This document shows positions 62,095-64,000 of a DNA stretch of 64,000 nt, one piece after another. Each line of letters begins with the position of its first letter. Positions within the stretch are counted from its first letter, which is position 1. A model generated the notes under the pieces. That model worked only from the letters and a program-made list of their open reading frames with translations, had not been told where the DNA came from and made no database searches. Made by a program: the position numbers and the translations under genes. This stretch comes from Pusillimonas sp044464525 (GTDB taxonomy: Bacteria > Pseudomonadota > Gammaproteobacteria > Burkholderiales > Burkholderiaceae_B), in the NCBI RefSeq assembly GCF_044464525.1, contig NZ_JBIQLE010000015.1, positions 30,684 to 94,683 on the forward strand. Reading direction: 5' to 3'.

Positions 62095-62895
62095 TTATTC
62101 TGCGATCGCGATATTTGTCTTCATAGAAAATGCGAGAAAATCCCCATCCCGAAAGCGTTCCACGATGTCATGCGTCTTCGCCCTTACCTCGTCGACAAGA
62201 ACAAAGCGCTCTGCGCTATTCATAGATGCAAACGCCGGCACTGACGTGGCTGCGCCTTCTATCGAGAGCTGCACAAACCTTTCTGGCTCGGGCAGACGAA
62301 TAGACAGCGACCGCGGGGTAATATCGATAGATTGAAAGCCTGCTTCATGCAGCAATGTGTATAGCTCATCGGGGCTTGATAATGAAAAGGCAACATCGAC
62401 TGCAGTGATGGGCACCTCAAGAAGACGTGCAGTTGCTGTAAACAACGCCTCATACACGGGATGTTGGCTCAGGGACTGCCATACACTGATGACCGCGCTA
62501 CCGCCACTACGCAGCACGCGCCGCATTTCGCGAGCTGAAAGCTCTCGGTCGGCAAAGAACTGAAGTCTCTGTTGACACAACACAAGATCAAACGCGTCAG
62601 CGGGAAGCTCAAGGCGAATTGCATTACCCTCCTGCCAGAGTATCGAAGCGCCGGCCGGTGCCGGTTGTGCACGACCCACCTCCAGCATTTCCGCATTGAT
62701 ATCCAGAGCAACGACCTGACCACTTACCCCAACCATTGGAGCGACCTGTCTCGCGACACTGCCTGTACCGCAGGCAAGATCCAAAACCCGCTCGCCGGGT
62801 TGAGGTGACGCCAATTCAAGCAGCACGCGCGTCCAAGGATCTGCAATAGCACGGCTAAGGTAACGCTCATATACTTCTGCCGCTCTAAACTCCAA
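62095..62895 (-). CDS. Class I SAM-dependent methyltransferase
   Basis: A 266-aa Rossmann-fold methyltransferase. The SAM-binding motif VLDLACGTGSVARQV, then VALDINAEML and the LVLCQQRLQFF (motif IV-like) regions are intact. The substrate is unknown. Such genes appear in metal-resistance clusters without defined function. It runs away from dyad copy 8, so it may share that regulatory region. Confidence 0.82.
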   Translation of the reverse strand: MEFRAAEVYERYLSRAIADPWTRVLLELASPQPGERVLDLACGTGSVARQVAPMVGVSGQVVALDINAEMLEVGRAQPAPAGASILWQEGNAIRLELPADAFDLVLCQQRLQFFADRELSAREMRRVLRSGGSAVISVWQSLSQHPVYEALFTATARLLEVPITAVDVAFSLSSPDELYTLLHEAGFQSIDITPRSLSIRLPEPERFVQLSIEGAATSVPAFASMNSAERFVLVDEVRAKTHDIVERFRDGDFLAFSMKTNIAIAE

Positions 62896-62940
62896 CCCGC
62901 TTTATAAAAGTTACCAGAAGGCAGGTTCGTTTATACAGAG

Positions 62941-62956
62941 ATGACGAAAATGTAAT
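62941..62956 (+). promoter_or_regulatory. Copper-regulon dyad, copy 8
   Basis: ATGACGAAAATGTAAT, between the methyltransferase and the P-type ATPase, 317 bp upstream of the latter. Downstream sequence (CAGGGCGTAATTGAATTGTCAG) parallels that after copy 1. Confidence 0.7.
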
Positions 62957-63272
62957 CAGGGCGTAATTGAATTGTCAGAATAGCCGATTCACAGGTAAAG
63001 ACCTGGCAGCAATTCCTTGAAAATTTCACGTGGTCTGATCAACGAGCGTCGAGCCTTATCTCCGAACGCCATCAACTAATGCAGGACTGTTAAGATGAGC
63101 TAAACGCGGTTATGCCGTTAACTCTCTCCATCTAGTCCTCCCATACCTGTAGACTAGGCGCCCGCTAGAATCAGTGTTTTATTTGACGCAGCACCGGATA
63201 ACATAGTCAAAATTTGGGCCTTCACAATACATCAAGGAAACCAAATGGCGTTTCATACTTCCCATCATAGAC

Positions 63273-64000
63273 ATGGCCAATAAATTACGTCTAGATATTC
63301 CGCTGATTCTGCCCCAAATCGCCGACGCGCAGGATGTCATCGTTCAGCGCCTGATTGACGATTTACGAGGCCGTCAAGGTATCGACACAGTACATGTAGA
63401 GGCTGCTCAAGACGATACGCCGGCACAACTTTGCATTCATCACAATCCTGAAGTGCTCCCACTGTCTCGCGTCCGCGAAATTGTCAACGCCGCAGGGGCG
63501 CAGATCACTGATCGCTTCGGGCATATACTGTGGCAGACTGAGGGCATCAACCATGCGCGCCGCGCCAGAACAGTGACGGACATACTGCTAAGGCTGCCAG
63601 GCGTGCTTGATGCCGAAGCCAGTGCGACAGGACAGGTGCACGTGGACTATGACCGCCGAATCGGCAATGAGCAATCTATTGCCCAAGCACTTTCCGATCT
63701 CGGCGTTCAGCCACGTCAGGACTCGGTTATGCCACAACATGCCGCGCACGGAGAAACCGATCATCGTCACGAACCTGGCCAGAAAGATGATCGTATCCAT
63801 AAGCATGAACATCGAGGCGTGTTCGGCGCCAACACCGAGCTAATCTTCGCACTGACCTGCGGCGTGCTTCTTGGTATTGGTGTGGCCATCGAGAAGCTCA
63901 TTGCGAGCACTCCTGACTGGCTGCCCATGACGGGCTACATCCTGTCCTATTTCTTCGGTGCGTTCTACACCCTGCGCGAAGCGATCGATAATCTCAAGCT
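63273..64000 (+). CDS. Heavy-metal P-type ATPase, N-terminal part (runs off the window)
   Basis: An open frame from ATG 63273 to the window end (242 codons shown). Residues 1-150 contain two HMA-like repeats without a C-x2-C motif, followed by a His-rich linker (HGETDHRHEPGQKDD, IHKHEHRG) and the first membrane helices (ELIFALTCGVLLGIGVA, GYILSYFFGAFYTLREA). This is the layout of heavy-metal-exporting P1B ATPases; absence of CxxC with a His-rich linker suggests Zn/Cd/Co rather than Cu, but the gene's catalytic part is not visible. It lies downstream of dyad copy 8. Confidence 0.85.
   Translation, partial: MANKLRLDIPLILPQIADAQDVIVQRLIDDLRGRQGIDTVHVEAAQDDTPAQLCIHHNPEVLPLSRVREIVNAAGAQITDRFGHILWQTEGINHARRARTVTDILLRLPGVLDAEASATGQVHVDYDRRIGNEQSIAQALSDLGVQPRQDSVMPQHAAHGETDHRHEPGQKDDRIHKHEHRGVFGANTELIFALTCGVLLGIGVAIEKLIASTPDWLPMTGYILSYFFGAFYTLREAIDNLK

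Noticed and set aside
1..64000. CRISPR arrays, rRNA genes and riboswitches
   Set aside because: I looked for regularly spaced repeats and rRNA or riboswitch signatures and saw none.

Overview
The window comes from a denitrifying betaproteobacterium, most likely Burkholderiales/Alcaligenaceae. This is inferred from the nor cluster, the PP0621/AmpD/HtpG neighbourhood, the porin and DUF4148 families, and the high GC of the left end. It joins ordinary chromosome (about 1-10,640) to a large mobile region (about 10,640 to beyond 64,000) with a trb/traG conjugation module of the Tn4371 type and heavy-metal cargo.

Chromosomal part: a CcsA/YpjD-like membrane protein, a PP0621-family zinc-ribbon protein and AmpD (+), then HtpG (-), a small membrane ORF and norC-norB-norQ-norD (+). 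NorC has a second cytochrome c domain. An entericidin-like lipoprotein gene follows on the minus strand at 9770-9898. Next comes a tRNA-Leu(CAA) gene interrupted in its anticodon loop by a group I intron of about 236 nt. 235 bp upstream of it lies a second, intronless copy of the tRNA 5' half, the scar of an integration event.

Mobile part: a DUF5623-like gene, a broken trbI fragment, then a two-gene operon of lower GC on the minus strand. The first gene encodes a 1627-aa NERD nuclease / pseudokinase / kinase / SF1 helicase protein; the second encodes a 521-aa protein I cannot place. This pair looks like a defence system and is the best candidate in the window for something undescribed. It is bracketed by directly repeated trbI sequence. 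The mating-pair-formation operon follows (minus strand: traG, copG-like, trbB, C, D, E, J, L, F, G, I, DUF2274), with eexN and a LysR regulator beside it. No relaxase or intact integrase is in the window.

Metal cargo (about 33,000-64,000): a CopRS-type two-component system, a CopZ-like chaperone, small membrane proteins, the multicopper oxidase CopA, CopB, a CopI-like cupredoxin, a cytochrome c, a DUF411 (CopG) protein, a second two-component system, a Cys-rich four-helix (Csp-like) copper protein, two glycosyltransferases, a porin, a CzcI-like protein, a methyltransferase and the start of a heavy-metal P-type ATPase. It also carries a complete System I cytochrome c maturation set (ccmABCDEFGHI) with tlpA and ccdA. 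Eight copies of a 16-bp dyad (AT[T/G]AC-N6-GTAA[T/C]) sit beside these transcription units and probably bind the CopR-type regulator(s), tying the island into one regulon. A decayed second ccmB fragment cut by a degenerate IS4-family element shows that the island has been rearranged.
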